Of a DNA stretch of 54,273 nt, positions 16,345 through 24,716 are shown one piece after another. Position 1 is the stretch's first letter. Each line of letters opens with the position of its first letter. The translations under genes and the position numbers were made by a program. The stretch is from Lysobacteraceae bacterium UBA6001 (GTDB taxonomy: Bacteria > Pseudomonadota > Gammaproteobacteria > Xanthomonadales > Xanthomonadaceae), in assembly GCA_002429615.1 (NCBI GenBank), contig DJAN01000302.1, positions 1 through 54,273 on the forward strand, given 5' to 3'. The notes under the pieces were generated by a model. It made no database searches. It was not told the origin of the DNA and saw only the letters and a program-made list of their open reading frames with translations.

Positions 16345-16354
16345 GGAGCAACCC

Positions 16355-16819
16355 ATGCCCGACTTCAACAAAGACGTGAGCCGCCTGCGCAGCCAGATCA
16401 CCGCGCTTAAGGAACAGCTGCAAGAGCAGGAGAACGGCGTGCTGCCGAAGGCGTCCGCGCTACAGCGCGCTGAGGCGAGCGTCTACGCCTTCGCCGCCGA
16501 CGTCGACTTCCCGGCCCACCACTTCCTCGATCAGGAGCGCAGCCACCTGGTCAACCCGACGCCTCACGGCGCCAACGGAGCCTACGCGCTGCTCTGCAAG
16601 CTCTTCCCGGAGAAGGTCATCGACCTGCTCAAGGGCAAGATCGAAGCCGCCTATTCCCGCGAGGTCACCGTCGCTGACGACAAGGAGCGCTCGAAGCTGG
16701 AGGCCAAGCTCGGCGAGCTGGAACACCAGGAGGAGCGCACCATTCGCGAAGCCGCTGCCGCCGGCGTCCGCATCGCGCGACGCGCCGACGTCAACCCAGA
16801 AATATTGCTAGCCACATGA
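16355..16819 (+). CDS. Hypothetical coiled-coil protein, 154 aa
   Basis: Third gene, starting 10 nt after the previous stop behind GAGGAG. An N-terminal coiled coil (DVSRLRSQITALKEQLQEQE) and a C-terminal one (ERSKLEAKLGELEHQEERTI) flank a middle part, HLVNPTPHGANGAYALLCKLF. No catalytic motif is seen. The three-gene unit looks like a small complex of helical proteins; its role is unknown. Confidence 0.65.
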   Translation: MPDFNKDVSRLRSQITALKEQLQEQENGVLPKASALQRAEASVYAFAADVDFPAHHFLDQERSHLVNPTPHGANGAYALLCKLFPEKVIDLLKGKIEAAYSREVTVADDKERSKLEAKLGELEHQEERTIREAAAAGVRIARRADVNPEILLAT

Positions 16820-16869
16820 CTGCGCTCGGGCAGCCCTACGCAACCCTGAGTCCACAATCTAGCGATGAC

Positions 16870-16903
16870 GCAGCGAGGGCCAGCATTTGCCGGCCCTCGC
16901 TGC
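16870..16903. other. Strong 12-bp stem-loop between convergent operons
   Basis: GCAGCGAGGGCC (16870-16881) and GGCCCTCGCTGC (16892-16903) form a perfect stem around a 10-nt loop, between the three-gene unit and the converging membrane-protein gene. There is no T-run on the plus side; on the minus side a T-run precedes rather than follows the stem. It may reduce read-through but is not a classical intrinsic terminator. Confidence 0.55.
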
Positions 16904-16926
16904 TAAAAAGCTCAGGAGATCCTCAG

Positions 16927-18165
16927 TCAATCAACTGGCTTCTGCAGTAGCCAATCAACGCACTGCCGCGACAAAACCCATGCATTGAAGCCCTCATTGA
17001 AGCGAAAGAAAACTAGGAACACTGCGACCAAAACTGGCGCCCAAGCCAAAAAACGAAAGAGACGCAGAAGACCGTACAGAAAATTATACTGATCGTCGAA
17101 CTCACTCTTCGCAGTGGAAATTAGCGCCCCAGCTTCTGCAGAACGACCTTCGGATATCGACTGAAACGTCACATCAAAAGCGGACTTGACCCGCGCCAAC
17201 TGCAGCCGTTGGTTCTTTAGCGCTCCCAGTAGAAGCCAACCAACCAGCAAGACGCCCACCAGAAGCGCCAATCCGTTCAACAGGTCATCGGATTTTGATA
17301 TTCCGACTGCGGCAATGGCCGAGATGGGTAAAGCCAACAGCTTTGCCGTGCTGTCGCCCATGGCCGCGGTGAGTCGCGCAGAAAAATCCACAGCAGCGGA
17401 CGTGATCTCGCGTCGCACCTTGTCGAGCGAAAAATTATGGACGTAGAAGTCGGCATTTACGCTGTAGCTGCCCGTCACATCCGCCCAGCGCTCAATAAGA
17501 TACTCGAACGTTGAAGCAGACCTTGGAGCTTGATTCAAGGCCTCAGCAACTGCAAGGCGGAACAGCTGCTTGTGCTCCGCCGAATGCACCGAAGCGCCCT
17601 CATCTTTTGCAATAGCGCGAACTACCCTGAGATCGGGGACTGGCAACTCCAGACACTGCGGCGTGACACGAGTTCGTAGTTCCACTGTCTTTGGAGGCGA
17701 GCCGGCCCCTGCCGGCAACACAAAAAACAGTATCCTCCCGGCCGAGCCAGGAGCATCAACGTCGGCGAGTGCAAGAGCGGCCAGCAACTCGACAAGCTCT
17801 GACAGAACATCCAGCTTTTCGACAGCTGCAGGCGGAGACGCACTTCCCGCTAAGAAATCATCTCCAATTAGGTAATAAGGCGGGAGTGGCCGCCCCAAAC
17901 CAATTACAGGTGAACCTAATACGAGTGCTGACACGTCGGTGAAAAATCGACCCTGCTCGTTGTCACTCAACTTCCATTCAAACGAGACTGAAGCACCAGC
18001 GAAATCAGGGCCATCATCAAAGTACCCCAGCTGATCGGGCAGCAACTTACACGCATCGATAGCTTGGCCAAGGCGATCCGAGAGAGGGCCATCGAACGAA
18101 AAAGCGCCAGCTACGATCGCAGGGCGACCGGCCGCGCGATAGAGCTCGACAACATTCGCGAACAT
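16927..18165 (-). CDS. Unknown membrane protein paired with the NA37 protein
   Basis: A 412-aa protein with a soluble N-terminal part of about 270 residues and hydrophobic segments at about 275-291, 294-316 and 369-388. A helical, charged stretch separates the second and third. No signal peptide or enzymatic motif is visible. The ATG at 18165 follows GAGGT and lies 17 nt after the stop of the NA37 gene, so the two are an operon. The DNA is visibly more AT-rich than the flanking core genes, which suggests horizontal transfer. A DNA-binding protein paired with a membrane protein recalls sensor-effector defence modules such as Kiwa in plan only; neither protein is recognised as a Kiwa component. 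Confidence 0.72.
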   Translation of the reverse strand: MFANVVELYRAAGRPAIVAGAFSFDGPLSDRLGQAIDACKLLPDQLGYFDDGPDFAGASVSFEWKLSDNEQGRFFTDVSALVLGSPVIGLGRPLPPYYLIGDDFLAGSASPPAAVEKLDVLSELVELLAALALADVDAPGSAGRILFFVLPAGAGSPPKTVELRTRVTPQCLELPVPDLRVVRAIAKDEGASVHSAEHKQLFRLAVAEALNQAPRSASTFEYLIERWADVTGSYSVNADFYVHNFSLDKVRREITSAAVDFSARLTAAMGDSTAKLLALPISAIAAVGISKSDDLLNGLALLVGVLLVGWLLLGALKNQRLQLARVKSAFDVTFQSISEGRSAEAGALISTAKSEFDDQYNFLYGLLRLFRFLAWAPVLVAVFLVFFRFNEGFNAWVLSRQCVDWLLQKPVD

Positions 18166-18182
18166 CTAGCACACCTCAAACA

Positions 18183-19328
18183 TCAGCGGGGAGGCCTACG
18201 GTCGTTGAGAGTCTTCTCAATTTCTGCGACGAAGTTTTCTGGCAACCTCGTGAAGGTCAGACTACGACTTTGATAGTCATAGACAACCTCAGAGTTCTCA
18301 GTACCCAGCGCAGAGTTCTCGACTTCTATGGAGTAGCGCGACTCACGCACCTTGATTCGGGTTACGTCACGAACGGCCTTACGACTTAGCGGAAACTCAA
18401 CCGGTATTCTCATCTCGTCACTGTTCAGGTGGTCGACCAGACCATCTGCGTGAAACGCTTTATCTGGGCCGAGCGCCCCCCTCACCACTTCAGCCACTGC
18501 CTCCAGTGTTATTGCTGAGCCATCGTCCTTGGTGCTGAAGTAGTCGATCAATTTATGCCGCACGTAAGGGGCGCTGGAGGATATCTCGGCGTTCCCCTTG
18601 ACAAAGTTCCGAACCGCCCGAATCACAGCCTTGGTTGCACGCTCCGAAGAAACTCCGCGTTCGCAACCCAGCGCACGAATAAAGTACCCAGCGACGGTGG
18701 AGCGACCCACACCCTTATCCACAAAGCACAGATAAGCCCGCTCCTCCTCGACTTCGACCTCGACTTCAGCCTCTGGCTCGGAGCTATTGATGTCTCCGTG
18801 AACAGACCCACGCTGCTCCGATGTCTGCTCAAGATATGTCTGCAGATTTATGCGAGCGGCTTGATGCAGTTTCGAGAGGTCGATCTCCACAATGGAGGTC
18901 GGAACCAGATCTTCACTCAGCGTCAAGCCGCTTCGTTCCTTAACCATCGCCACGAGGAGGAACGGCTTCTGACGGCTCCGAAACGCAAAGAAGCAAATAT
19001 GCCCACCAGTACTAAGAGGCTCCTCCTTCGCCTGATTCAGAAGCTCTTTCATCGCGATCAACGACGATGACATGAATTTCTCTTGCGTCAGCTCAGACGA
19101 GAAGTCCTTCACTGTGCCTGGGAATAATCCCTGCCGATTATCGTCACTGAACTGCCCCCACATGACGCGCGATCCCGACTTACCCACCAAGTCCGCAAGC
19201 TGCGTCGCCAAGTTCAGAACAGCCTCGTTGCTCACATCAAGGACACGCTCTGAGAGTCTGACCTCCGCCTCGCTTGTGTGCGCGATCTTGCGCAGCGAGT
19301 GAATTACTCCGAACTCCAGTGCATCCAT
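18183..19328 (-). CDS. NdpA/YejK-like nucleoid-associated protein (NA37 family)
   Basis: A 381-aa soluble protein that resembles the 37-kDa nucleoid-associated family (PF04245). Supporting segments are FMSSSLIAMKELLNQA followed by GGHICFFAFRSRQKPFLLVAMVK (about 86-130), EIDLSKLHQAARINLQTYLE (148-167) and YLCFVDKGVGRSTVAGYFIRAL (199-220), which copy the order of motifs in YejK. An acidic run (EPEAEVEVEVEEE, 184-196) interrupts the protein. Family members bind DNA. This one is not in a housekeeping context: it is followed at 17 nt by a membrane protein and lies in an AT-richer island. It may act as the sensing or DNA-binding part of a two-gene system. Confidence 0.72.
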   Translation of the reverse strand: MDALEFGVIHSLRKIAHTSEAEVRLSERVLDVSNEAVLNLATQLADLVGKSGSRVMWGQFSDDNRQGLFPGTVKDFSSELTQEKFMSSSLIAMKELLNQAKEEPLSTGGHICFFAFRSRQKPFLLVAMVKERSGLTLSEDLVPTSIVEIDLSKLHQAARINLQTYLEQTSEQRGSVHGDINSSEPEAEVEVEVEEERAYLCFVDKGVGRSTVAGYFIRALGCERGVSSERATKAVIRAVRNFVKGNAEISSSAPYVRHKLIDYFSTKDDGSAITLEAVAEVVRGALGPDKAFHADGLVDHLNSDEMRIPVEFPLSRKAVRDVTRIKVRESRYSIEVENSALGTENSEVVYDYQSRSLTFTRLPENFVAEIEKTLNDRRPPR

Positions 19329-19408
19329 ACCCCCCCCTTAATCATTCCGTTGGTGAAAAACTTTGAAGCCTCGCGCACTGGCGGCGTCAATTGCGTAGCA
19401 GAAGCCAA

Positions 19409-19633
19409 TCAGTTCCGCCAACTCTGATGGGTCGCGAAATCAAACCACTGCTCCATATCGGTCTCTGCCCCCATCCGTGAGCGAAAGCGGGTTGTATCCG
19501 GATGGCATTCTCGGAGCCAATTCCAGAATCGCCCAAAAGCGAGATCTTGCTCGGGGATATCGCGAACCTCAGGCAGTTCTCGCCAGGTCCGCAACAGCGC
19601 TGGGAATAGCGAGCGCACCTCAGCCTTGGTCAT
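19409..19633 (-). CDS. Hypothetical protein, 74 aa
   Basis: A small soluble, Trp- and Arg-rich protein (LLRTWRELPEVRDIPEQDL, FWNWLRECHPDTTRF). The ATG at 19633 is preceded by a strong AGGAGG. It lies 80 bp upstream of the NA37 gene in the same direction and may belong to that operon. No family is recognised. Confidence 0.65.
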   Translation of the reverse strand: MTKAEVRSLFPALLRTWRELPEVRDIPEQDLAFGRFWNWLRECHPDTTRFRSRMGAETDMEQWFDFATHQSWRN

Positions 19634-19768
19634 GGGCCCTCCTGATAGCGCGCAATGTAAGACTGACGGTGTTCTCACGCAATCTCAGTTTGGCGCGTAA
19701 GTTTTAAGGCGCTTTATCGCGATGGCCTACCGGCCGCAGCCCTTCAAGACCAGCCACTGGCTAGTGCG

Positions 19769-19788
19769 CACTTACGATGCACTTACGA
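19769..19788. repeat. CACTTACGA direct repeats beside tRNA-Val
   Basis: CACTTACGA occurs at 19769-19777 and again at 19780-19788, 11 bp apart, about one helical turn. Short spaced repeats like this resemble the arm-type binding sites of tyrosine integrases next to tRNA genes. No integrase gene is present here, so the reading is tentative. Confidence 0.4.
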
Positions 19789-19813
19789 AAAAGCCGGCCT
19801 CTCGGCCGGCTTT
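19787..19813 (-). terminator. Terminator downstream of tRNA-Val
   Basis: On the minus strand AAAGCCGGCC and GGCCGGCTTT pair around a short GAGA loop, followed by TTCGT. It lies about 40 nt after the tRNA 3' end. Confidence 0.7.
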
Positions 19814-19853
19814 CGTCTGATCCATCTTTTCCTTGATTCCTCAGGTACTTAGA

Positions 19854-19928
19854 TGGTGGGCGGTACAGGGTTCGAACCTGTGACCCCTACCATGTCAAGG
19901 TAGTGCTCTACCGCTGAGCTAACCGCCC
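19854..19928 (-). tRNA. tRNA-Val (anticodon GAC)
   Basis: On the minus strand, acceptor GGGCGGT pairs with ACCGCCC, followed by discriminator A and an encoded CCA. The D-arm (AGCTCAGCGGTAGAGC), the anticodon stem CTACC/GGTAG with loop TTGACAT (anticodon GAC), and the T-arm with GTTCGAACC are all intact. It flanks the accessory block at 15.7-19.7 kb with its 3' end facing that block, the usual geometry for integrated elements. Confidence 0.96.
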
Positions 19929-20028
19929 GGTATGCCCGGCAACACATTGCGCGTTGCGGGGCGCGCATTCTAGCCCAGGCGCGCGACGCAGGGCAATAGC
20001 CTGCGGCGCACGCCGTGCCAGCCCCGCT

Positions 20029-22044
20029 TCAGGCCAGGCTGGCCGCCTTCAGCTTCTGGATCTGGTCGCGGATCTGCGCGGCCTCCTCGAACTCCAGGTC
20101 GCGGGCGTGCTGGTACATCTGCTGCTCCAGCGCCTTGAGCTTGTTGGCGATCTCCGCCGGCCCCAGCGCCCGGTAATCCGCCGGCTCCTCGGCCACCACG
20201 CGCCGGCCCTTGCCCTTGCCGCGCCCGCTGGCGCCCTCCTCGCGCGCGCCCTCCAGGATGTCGGCGATCGGCCGCGCCACGGACTTCGGCACGATTCCGT
20301 GCTCTTCGTTGTACTCCACCTGCTTCTGCCGGCGGCGGTCGGTCTCCTCGATCGCCGCCTTCATCGAGCGGGTCATGTTGTCCGCATACAGGATCGCCTT
20401 GCCGCGCAGGTTGCGCGCGGCACGGCCGATGGTCTGGATCAACGAGCCGGTCGAACGCAGGAAGCCCTCCTTGTCCGCGTCCAGGATCGCCACCAGCGAC
20501 ACCTCCGGCATGTCCAGGCCCTCGCGCAGCAGGTTGATGCCCACCAGCACGTCGAACTTGCCCAGGCGCAGGTCGCGGATGATCTCCACGCGCTCCACCG
20601 TGTCGATGTCCGAATGCAGGTAGCGCACGCGGATGCCATGCTCGCCCAGATACTCGGTGAGGTTCTCGGCCATGCGCTTGGTCAGCGTGGTCACCAGCAC
20701 GCGGTCGCCCATGGCGATGCGCTTGTTGCACTCGCTCATCAGGTCGTCGACCTGCGTGCCGACCGGGCGGATTTCCACCTCCGGGTCGATCAGGCCGGTC
20801 GGGCGCACCACCAGCTCGGTGATCTCCCCGGCGGACTCGCGCAGCTCGTACGGGCCGGGCGTGGCCGATACATAGATGCTGCGCGGCGAACGCTCCTCCC
20901 ACTCCTCGAAACGCAGCGGGCGGTTGTCCAGCGCGGACGGCAGGCGGAAGCCGAACTCCACCAGTGTCTCCTTGCGCGAGCGGTCACCCTTGTACATCGC
21001 ACCGATCTGCGGAATCGTCACGTGCGATTCGTCGATCACCAGCAGCGCGTCGGCCGGCAGGTAGTCGAACAGGGTCGGCGGCGGCTCGCCCGGACCCTTG
21101 CCGGTGAGGTGGCGCGAGTAGTTCTCGATGCCATTGCAGTAGCCAACCTCGGCCATCATCTCCAGGTCGAACTGGGTACGCTGCGCCAAGCGCTGCGCTT
21201 CCACCAGCTTGTTCTGCGCGTACAACACCTCCAGCCGCTCCTTCAGCTCCTCCTTGATGGTGTCGATGGCGCTGAGCGTGCGCTCGCGGGTGGTGGCGTA
21301 ATGGGTCTTGGGATAGACGGTGTAGCGCTGCAGCACGCGCATCGTCTCGCCGGTGAGCGGGTCGAACAGGGTCAGTTTCTCGATGTCACCATCGAACAGC
21401 TCGATGCGCAGCGCCTCGGTGTCGGACTCGGCCGGGAACACGTCCACCACCTCGCCCCGCACGCGGAACGCGCCGCGGGTCAGCTCGAACTCGTTGCGGG
21501 TGTACTGCAGGTCGGTGAGGTGGCGGATCAGCTGGCGCTGGTCGATATGCTCGCCCACCGACAGGATCAGCCGCAGCGACAGATAGTCTTCCGGCGCGCC
21601 CAGGCCGTAGATCGCCGACACCGTCGCCACCACCACGGCATCCCGGCGCGACAGCAGCGTCTTGGTCGCAGCCAGGCGCATCTGCTCGATGTGCTCGTTG
21701 ATCGAGCTGTCCTTCTCGATGAACGTATCGGAGGACGGCACGTAGGCTTCGGGCTGGTAGTAGTCGTAGTAGCTGACGAAGTACTCCACCGCGTTGTGCG
21801 GGAAGAACGCCTTGAACTCGCCGTACAGCTGCGCCGCCAGGGTCTTGTTCGGCGCCATCACCAGCGTCGGCTTCTGCACCTGCTGGATCACGTTGGCGAT
21901 GGTGTAGGTCTTGCCCGAGCCGGTGACGCCGAGCAGGGTCTGCTTGGCCAGGCCGGCCTCGAAGTTCGACGACAGCTTCTCGATGGCCAGCGGCTGGTCA
22001 CCGGAGGGCGAGTATGGGGAAACGAGCTGGAAGCGATCGCTCAT
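20029..22044 (-). CDS. uvrB: Excinuclease ABC subunit B
   Basis: UvrB, 671 aa, the damage-verification helicase of nucleotide excision repair; it receives damaged DNA from UvrA and recruits UvrC. Visible are [10 protein letters not shown] (Walker A), [16 protein letters not shown] and the [11 protein letters not shown] beta-hairpin region, LLVIDESH (Walker B), [29 protein letters not shown] and [10 protein letters not shown] (helicase motifs), and a C-terminal UvrC-binding motif ([25 protein letters not shown]). The ATG at 22044 follows GAGGT; a GTG at 22053 is also possible. It is a full-length core gene. Confidence 0.98.
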   Translation of the reverse strand: MSDRFQLVSPYSPSGDQPLAIEKLSSNFEAGLAKQTLLGVTGSGKTYTIANVIQQVQKPTLVMAPNKTLAAQLYGEFKAFFPHNAVEYFVSYYDYYQPEAYVPSSDTFIEKDSSINEHIEQMRLAATKTLLSRRDAVVVATVSAIYGLGAPEDYLSLRLILSVGEHIDQRQLIRHLTDLQYTRNEFELTRGAFRVRGEVVDVFPAESDTEALRIELFDGDIEKLTLFDPLTGETMRVLQRYTVYPKTHYATTRERTLSAIDTIKEELKERLEVLYAQNKLVEAQRLAQRTQFDLEMMAEVGYCNGIENYSRHLTGKGPGEPPPTLFDYLPADALLVIDESHVTIPQIGAMYKGDRSRKETLVEFGFRLPSALDNRPLRFEEWEERSPRSIYVSATPGPYELRESAGEITELVVRPTGLIDPEVEIRPVGTQVDDLMSECNKRIAMGDRVLVTTLTKRMAENLTEYLGEHGIRVRYLHSDIDTVERVEIIRDLRLGKFDVLVGINLLREGLDMPEVSLVAILDADKEGFLRSTGSLIQTIGRAARNLRGKAILYADNMTRSMKAAIEETDRRRQKQVEYNEEHGIVPKSVARPIADILEGAREEGASGRGKGKGRRVVAEEPADYRALGPAEIANKLKALEQQMYQHARDLEFEEAAQIRDQIQKLKAASLA

Positions 22045-22192
22045 GGAACGCACCTCGGAAACGATCGCTCAGTATAGCGAGGCACCGATGACGGACATGC
22101 GAGGCGCTGTCCTACGCCGTGGAACGCTATGGGCCGATGTCGCCCCCTTTTACGGCCGGTCATGCTGGATTTCCGCCTTCCTGGAGTCACGC

Positions 22193-22717
22193 ATGCGCCG
22201 CAATGCAGGTCTCACCGTCGTCGAACTGCTGGTAGCGCTGGCCGTCCTGGCCGTGCTGGTCGGTGCGGGCTGGCCGGCGATGCGCCAGCTGGTCGAACAG
22301 CAGCGGGTGAACACGGCCCTGCTGCTGGTGCGGACGGCGTTCGCCTCGGCACGCATGGCGGCGATCACCTCCCGCAGCGTGGTCACCCTGTGCCCCGCGC
22401 GTGGTGCGGACGCCTGCGCCGACGGTGGCGACTGGAACCGCGACTGGCTGATGTTCCGCAGCCCGGTACGCGCCAGCCAGCCCGAGGACGCGGACGCCGT
22501 GCTGCGCCGGCTGCCGCGCCCGGGCCACGCTACGATCTTCCTGCGCGGCAGCGCGGGCCGGCGCGCCCTGCACTATCTGCCGGATGGCCGCAGCAGCGGC
22601 AGCAATCTGCGCCTGCACGTGTGCATGAAGGGGCACGCCCGGGGCGAGGTGGTCGTGAACAACGCCGGGCGGATCCGCTCGCGCCGGCTGCCCGGCACGG
22701 CGGCCTGTCCGGAATGA
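22193..22717 (+). CDS. fimT: FimT-type pseudopilin with C-terminal GRxR motif
   Basis: A 174-aa minor pilin (GspH/FimT family). The prepilin peptidase site is RRNAG-LTVVELL with the conserved Glu at +5, followed by the hydrophobic N-terminal helix. The C-terminal end contains AGRIRSRR, matching the GRxR motif described for FimT proteins that bind DNA during natural transformation. It stands alone beside uvrB, far from the fimU-pilVWXY1E cluster at 39-45.5 kb. GGAG lies 8 nt before the ATG. A DNA-uptake role is inferred from the motif. Confidence 0.82.
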   Translation: MRRNAGLTVVELLVALAVLAVLVGAGWPAMRQLVEQQRVNTALLLVRTAFASARMAAITSRSVVTLCPARGADACADGGDWNRDWLMFRSPVRASQPEDADAVLRRLPRPGHATIFLRGSAGRRALHYLPDGRSSGSNLRLHVCMKGHARGEVVVNNAGRIRSRRLPGTAACPE

Positions 22718-22748
22718 GCCGCCATCCCGCCCCGCCTTCAACCTGGCA

Positions 22749-23684
22749 TCAGTGTCCGAGCGCGAGGTATGCGGTGATCGTCAGCAACGACAGCACGGTG
22801 GATGCCAGCACCACCGCGGAGGTCACCCCCGCCTCGCGACGGTAGAACTCGGCCACCATGAACGGCCCGGTGCCCGTGGGCAGCGCCGCCAGCAGCAACG
22901 CCACCTGCACCTGCGGCGGCGGCAGCCGGAACAGCTGGGTGGCAAGCACCCAGGTCAACGCCGGCTGTGCCAGCAGCTTCAGCGAGACCAGGCCGGCCAC
23001 GGTCCGCCGTGACGGCGACGGGGCGGCACGCCGCTCCGCGAGGAACAGGCCCAGCGCCACCAGCGCGCAGGGCGAGGCCGACGCGCCCAGCAGCTTCAGG
23101 AAGCCTTCCATCGGCGCCGGCACGCGCTGCCCCGAGAGCAGCACCAGCCCTCCCAGTACGGGCGCCACCAGCAGCGGGTTGCGCACCAGCCGCGCGGCGA
23201 TGCCCACCAGCATGCGCCGCGGGTCACGGGCCTCCTGCAGGCCACTCTCGATCAGCACAAGCGCCACCGCGAACAGCACGCAGACGGTCAGGATCGTGGC
23301 CATCAGCGTCGGCGGCAGCGCACCCTGCCCCAGCAATGCGGCCGCTAGCGGGAAGCCGATGAAGCCGGTATTCGCGTAGGCGGCGTTGAGGCCATCGATG
23401 GCGGCGTCGGCCAGCCCACGCGTGCCGCGCGCACGCACCAGCAGCGTGACGAAGAAGACGATGCCGGCGCCCAGCCCGAAGGCGCCGACGAAGCCCGGCT
23501 GCCACAGCTCGGCCCAGTGCGCGTTGGCCACCACGTCGAACAGCAGCGCCGGCAGGGCCAGGTACACCACATAGCGGTTGAGCTCGCCTGTAGCATGGGG
23601 ACCGAGCGCGCCGCTGCGGCGGGCGAGCCAACCGGCCAGGATCAGCGCGAAGACCGGCAGGACGATCGCCAGAAGGGCCAGCAT
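22749..23684 (-). CDS. AEC-family (auxin efflux carrier-like) transporter
   Basis: A 311-aa inner-membrane protein with about ten hydrophobic segments. It begins LLAIVLPVFALILAGWLARR, continues with NRYVVYLALPALLFDVVA and ANTGFIGFPLAAALLG, and has the C-terminal half LPTGTGPFMVAEFYRRE. This matches AEC carriers, which export or import small organic acids in bacteria (malate, malonate and others). The substrate is unknown. A LysR regulator is divergent 93 bp away and is the likely controller. Confidence 0.88.
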   Translation of the reverse strand: MLALLAIVLPVFALILAGWLARRSGALGPHATGELNRYVVYLALPALLFDVVANAHWAELWQPGFVGAFGLGAGIVFFVTLLVRARGTRGLADAAIDGLNAAYANTGFIGFPLAAALLGQGALPPTLMATILTVCVLFAVALVLIESGLQEARDPRRMLVGIAARLVRNPLLVAPVLGGLVLLSGQRVPAPMEGFLKLLGASASPCALVALGLFLAERRAAPSPSRRTVAGLVSLKLLAQPALTWVLATQLFRLPPPQVQVALLLAALPTGTGPFMVAEFYRREAGVTSAVVLASTVLSLLTITAYLALGH

Positions 23685-23777
23685 GATGACGCCATCGAGG
23701 AAAGCGCCGCAGGCTACCGGCCGGCGCGTTGGCCGGCCAATACCTTCTCACGTCCGCATCGATACCCTTTCCGCATC

Positions 23778-24659
23778 ATGATCGACCTCCGGCAAATGCG
23801 TTATTTCGTGGCGGTCGCCGAGACCCTGCACTTCGGTCGTGCCGCCGAACGCCTGCACGTCAGCCAGCCGCCACTGAGCCGGCAGATCGCCGCGCTGGAG
23901 CGCGAGCTGGGCGCAACGCTATTTGAGCGGCACTCGCGGCAGGTCCGCCTGACGCCCGCCGGGCAGCGCTTCCTGGAGGATGCGCGCTCCGTGCTGGCGG
24001 CCTTCGACGAGGCCTGCCGCAGCGCGCGCCTGGTTGAGCAGGGCGAACTGGGCGAGCTGCATGTCGGCTTCATGATGCATGCCGCACTCAGCTCCGTGCC
24101 GCCGCTGACACGCGAATTTGTTTCGCGGCATCCACACGTCCGTCTGCATCTGCGCGAGGTCCTGCCCTCGGCGCTGGTGGATGCGGTACTGAAGGGTGAA
24201 CTGGACGCTGGCATCGGCTTCCTGCCGGTTGCCCGCAAGGGCATCGAGCGCCGACCGGTTCATCGCGAGCCGTTGTGCCTCGCACTGCCGAGCGCGCATG
24301 CCTTGGCCGGCGACGACGGCCCGGTGGCTGCGACCGCACTGGCGGGCGAAGCGTTGATCGCCGTTCCCGCCGATATCGTGCCGACGCTGCGGCAGGCGAC
24401 GGATCGCTGGTTCGCCGATGCCGGCGTGACACCGACGGTGCGGCTTGAAGTGCAGTTGCAGCACAGCATCGTCAGCCTGGTCGCCGAATCGCTCGGCGTG
24501 GCACTGGTGCCGGCTTCGCTGCGACGCCTCGGCTTGCCCGGCGTCGTCTTCCGCGAATTGGCGGACGCGCCCCAGGTGGAGCAGTGGCTGTTCTGGCGCA
24601 CGCTCAACCGGAATGCCGCACTGCACGCGCTGCTGGACGTGGTGGCACGCCAGGACTGA
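23778..24659 (+). CDS. LysR-family transcriptional regulator
   Basis: A complete LysR regulator of 293 aa. The N-terminal winged helix is intact (MRYFVAVAETLHFGRAAERL, then VSQPPLSRQIAALERELG), and the effector-binding domain follows from about residue 90. The wording is close to the CatR/BenM branch that responds to aromatic or organic acids. Divergence from the AEC transporter suggests that it regulates this transporter. It contrasts with the truncated LysR at 7.1-7.8 kb. Confidence 0.92.
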   Translation: MIDLRQMRYFVAVAETLHFGRAAERLHVSQPPLSRQIAALERELGATLFERHSRQVRLTPAGQRFLEDARSVLAAFDEACRSARLVEQGELGELHVGFMMHAALSSVPPLTREFVSRHPHVRLHLREVLPSALVDAVLKGELDAGIGFLPVARKGIERRPVHREPLCLALPSAHALAGDDGPVAATALAGEALIAVPADIVPTLRQATDRWFADAGVTPTVRLEVQLQHSIVSLVAESLGVALVPASLRRLGLPGVVFRELADAPQVEQWLFWRTLNRNAALHALLDVVARQD

Positions 24660-24716
24660 AGCCGTTGGCATGCGATTGCGTGTAGGCTGGCGCCGATCCC
24701 AGGCGGAGGACGCGAG

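Noticed and set aside
16870..16903. Stem-loop as an intrinsic terminator
   Set aside because: The stem is strong but there is no following T-run on either strand, so it is listed only as a stem-loop.
16927..19328. Kiwa (KwaA/KwaB) defence system
   Set aside because: The layout of a membrane and a DNA-binding protein is similar, but the larger soluble domain, gene order and sequence motifs do not match what I know of KwaA or KwaB.
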